Assembly: GCA_017501355.1 (NCBI GenBank)
Contig: JAFVXA010000058.1
Location: 48,084-112,083, forward strand
Reading direction: 5' to 3'
Length of the DNA stretch: 64,000 nucleotides
From: Oscillospiraceae bacterium
GTDB taxonomy: Bacteria; Bacillota; Clostridia; Oscillospirales; Oscillospiraceae
The translations under genes and the position numbers were made by a program. Positions 62,885-64,000 of this stretch are shown here, one piece after another (position 1 is the first letter of the stretch; every line of letters starts with the position of its first letter). The notes under the pieces were generated by a model that saw nothing but the letters and a program-made list of their open reading frames with translations, made no database searches and was not told where the DNA came from.

Positions 62885-63098
62885 TCTTCTTTGCGCTTAC
62901 GAGAACGAATGTGTAGTCGAGCGTGTTGCGGAGATGCTCTTCGATTTCTCTGACGCCGACGAGACAATTTACGACAAGCGCAGAGTCAAAGACAGGGCTG
63001 CAAGATGCGAACGGATCCAGGGCGGCGATGGCTTCAAGTGCTGCCGGGATGGCATCGGGGTTTTCGAAGTGGAAGTAGTAAAGCGCAGGATTTTTCAT
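62856..63098 (-). CDS. Small reverse-strand protein, possible Cas2/SinR-like ferredoxin fold
   Basis: 80 residues, start at 63098 with a perfect AAAGGAGGTG site. The pattern (short N-terminal strand ALYYFHF, helix IPAALEAIAALDPFA, strand SALVVNCL, helix REIEEHLRNTLD, strand TFVLVSA) resembles the small SinR/Cas2/VapD-like ferredoxin-fold proteins; this is pattern resemblance only. It runs against all surrounding early genes, implying separate control. Function unknown. Confidence 0.6.
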   Translation of the reverse strand: MKNPALYYFHFENPDAIPAALEAIAALDPFASCSPVFDSALVVNCLVGVREIEEHLRNTLDYTFVLVSAKKITVAEWHPL

Positions 63099-63157
63099 GG
63101 TATTCACCTCCTTTCGAGGGGAGTGTACCACGAAACGAAAAAGAAAGGAAGACAAAC

Positions 63158-63649
63158 ATGAGCGATCACATGATTTGCGTGAGCTATCGCACCAGAGAGG
63201 ATGGACACATGGCGGCGGAGATCGTCGTGGACGACCTGGAGACCTTCATTGCAGGCGCTGACAATGCCGTGCGGATGGTCAGCCACAACACCGGTATCCC
63301 TGTATGGAAGCTGCTGATGGCGTTGAGCGGTACGACGGTGCTGGTCGACGAGGGAGTGATGGAGGTCCCCGGAAAGGAAGGTACAGGAAACATGATCAAA
63401 AATCTCTGCAGTGACTGCGCAGGAGAGTTTGGCAAGTATTTCGACTTGAAAGCGCAGTTGAAGAAGAATGTGAAGAAGGCGGTCTGTGATCGCTGCTGGA
63501 AGAGCCCCGATGAGGGCTGCATGATCTATGAGGTGCGGAGAAAGGAGCAGGCAAATGCCGAAGCTGAGAAAGCCGATGCTCTCGGCGGCGGAAAAGAAAC
63601 GAGAGGCTGTGCGGACGGTGGCGGACATCATCGAGCACGCCATGATTGA
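63158..63649 (+). CDS. Element protein with zinc-ribbon-like Cys pairs
   Basis: 163 residues after AAAGGAAG. Two CxxC pairs (LCSDCAGEF and VCDRCWKSPDEGC) about 30 residues apart would bind zinc. N-terminal 65 residues show no known domain. The last 95 bases overlap the next gene, and its C-terminus (GGGKETRGCADGGGHHRARHD) is low complexity, as if extended by read-through into that frame. Confidence 0.65.
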   Translation: MSDHMICVSYRTREDGHMAAEIVVDDLETFIAGADNAVRMVSHNTGIPVWKLLMALSGTTVLVDEGVMEVPGKEGTGNMIKNLCSDCAGEFGKYFDLKAQLKKNVKKAVCDRCWKSPDEGCMIYEVRRKEQANAEAEKADALGGGKETRGCADGGGHHRARHD

Positions 63650-63815
63650 CGCAGGGCTCCGCTACGATAAGGAGCTGGCACAGCGGCTCGGCATGACGAG
63701 TGCCACCTTCAGCAAGAAAAAGAAGCTGGGGACGTGGACATGGGGAGACCTGTATGACATTTGCAGAGTCCTTGACCTCCCGGAAGCGGCACGGGCGCGG
63801 ATGCTCGGTCAATAA
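63555..63815 (+). CDS. Small HTH protein of the element
   Basis: 86 residues; AAAGGAG seven bases before ATG 63555, inside the preceding gene in another frame. HTH-like core DKELAQRLGMTSATFSKKKKLGTWTWGDLYDICRVLDL. Probably an XRE-type phage regulator. Confidence 0.75.
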   Translation: MPKLRKPMLSAAEKKREAVRTVADIIEHAMIDAGLRYDKELAQRLGMTSATFSKKKKLGTWTWGDLYDICRVLDLPEAARARMLGQ

Positions 63816-63839
63816 CTCTACATATCGGAGGAGAGAAAA

Positions 63840-64000
63840 ATGGCAAGGAAACAACCTGAAATCAAAGTAGTGTCCTATGTTCATGTCGGCAATGAGCTGG
63901 TCAACACGGACGATCTCTCGCCCGAGCGCAAGCGAGAGCTGGCGACGTGGCTGACATGTACCTACATGAACCATCTGTTTGCGGGCAAGGCAACATTCCA
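63840..64000 (+). CDS. Element protein, 3' truncated by window edge
   Basis: Frame open from ATG 63840 (GGAGGAG upstream) to the end: MARKQPEIKVVSYVHVGNEL.., with LSPERKRELATWLTCTYMNHLFAGKATF. Small conserved phage/ICE protein by appearance; no function assigned. Confidence 0.7.
   Translation, partial: MARKQPEIKVVSYVHVGNELVNTDDLSPERKRELATWLTCTYMNHLFAGKATF

Noticed and set aside
62865..63161. 98-codon plus-strand frame opposite the reverse-strand small gene
   Set aside because: No ribosome binding site at its start; the minus frame has a perfect one and a plausible fold pattern.
1..64000. CRISPR arrays, rRNA, tRNA, insertion sequences
   Set aside because: No regularly spaced repeats with spacers, no rRNA or tRNA sequence apart from the tRNA-like part of tmRNA, and no transposase frames were seen.

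Overview
The window reads as chromosomal DNA of a GC-rich, low-oxygen member of the Bacillota, probably a gut Oscillospiraceae/Ruminococcaceae-type bacterium (inference). Supporting signs are very regular AGGAGG ribosome binding sites, a WalRK-YycHI-WalJ-RlmH locus, a MurZ-type MurA, a class II GalT, an S-layer-homology (SLH) protein, lipoprotein-anchored solute-binding proteins and ferredoxins. Gene density is high, with short operons, 1-4 nt start/stop overlaps and intrinsic terminators often shared by convergent genes.

Layout. 1-3850: end of a BmpA-type nucleoside ABC transporter operon closed by uridine phosphorylase. 4104-6923: secreted SLH protein. 6989-10121: ferredoxin-like protein, peptidase T and an AEC transporter. 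10332-14636: mglBAC (galactose/glucose ABC importer) with a translationally coupled membrane protein carrying an InlB-type repeat. 14694-21026: divergent oligosaccharide blocks, malL plus aldo/keto reductase on minus and GH36 alpha-galactosidase plus GPH symporter on plus. 21130-24955: hydrolase, glnA and a MATE exporter. 25104-31088: oppBCDFA on minus. 31511-36246: galKT, then a cytidylate-kinase-like protein coupled to a second MATE exporter. 36295-38653: NSS-family Na+ symporter divergent from a LysR regulator. 38845-44273: a second peptide ABC operon (dppABCDF order). 44480-49974: chemotaxis receptor, htpG and phosphoglucomutase. 50033-58094: minus-strand envelope-stress region nudF-walR-walK-yycH-yycI, then murA, walJ and rlmH. 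58322-59794: smpB, cyclophilin and ssrA (tmRNA).

From 59795 to the right edge lies the left end of an integrated element (prophage or ICE) apparently inserted at the 3' end of ssrA: tyrosine integrase, ImmA/IrrE protease, a repressor with a duplicated HTH, a Cro-like protein, repeated operator sites and several small early genes. It runs off the window.

Functionally the chromosomal part is an import-and-catabolism landscape. Alpha-galactosides are imported by the GPH symporter and cleaved by GH36, hexose enters through Mgl, and galactose is processed by GalK/GalT and phosphoglucomutase. Peptides enter by two ABC systems and are trimmed by peptidase T. The least expected items are the InlB-repeat protein coupled to mglC, a self-complementary promoter before opp, a terminator-like hairpin that buries the immA ribosome binding site, and a reverse-strand small gene in the element with its terminator inside a neighbouring gene.
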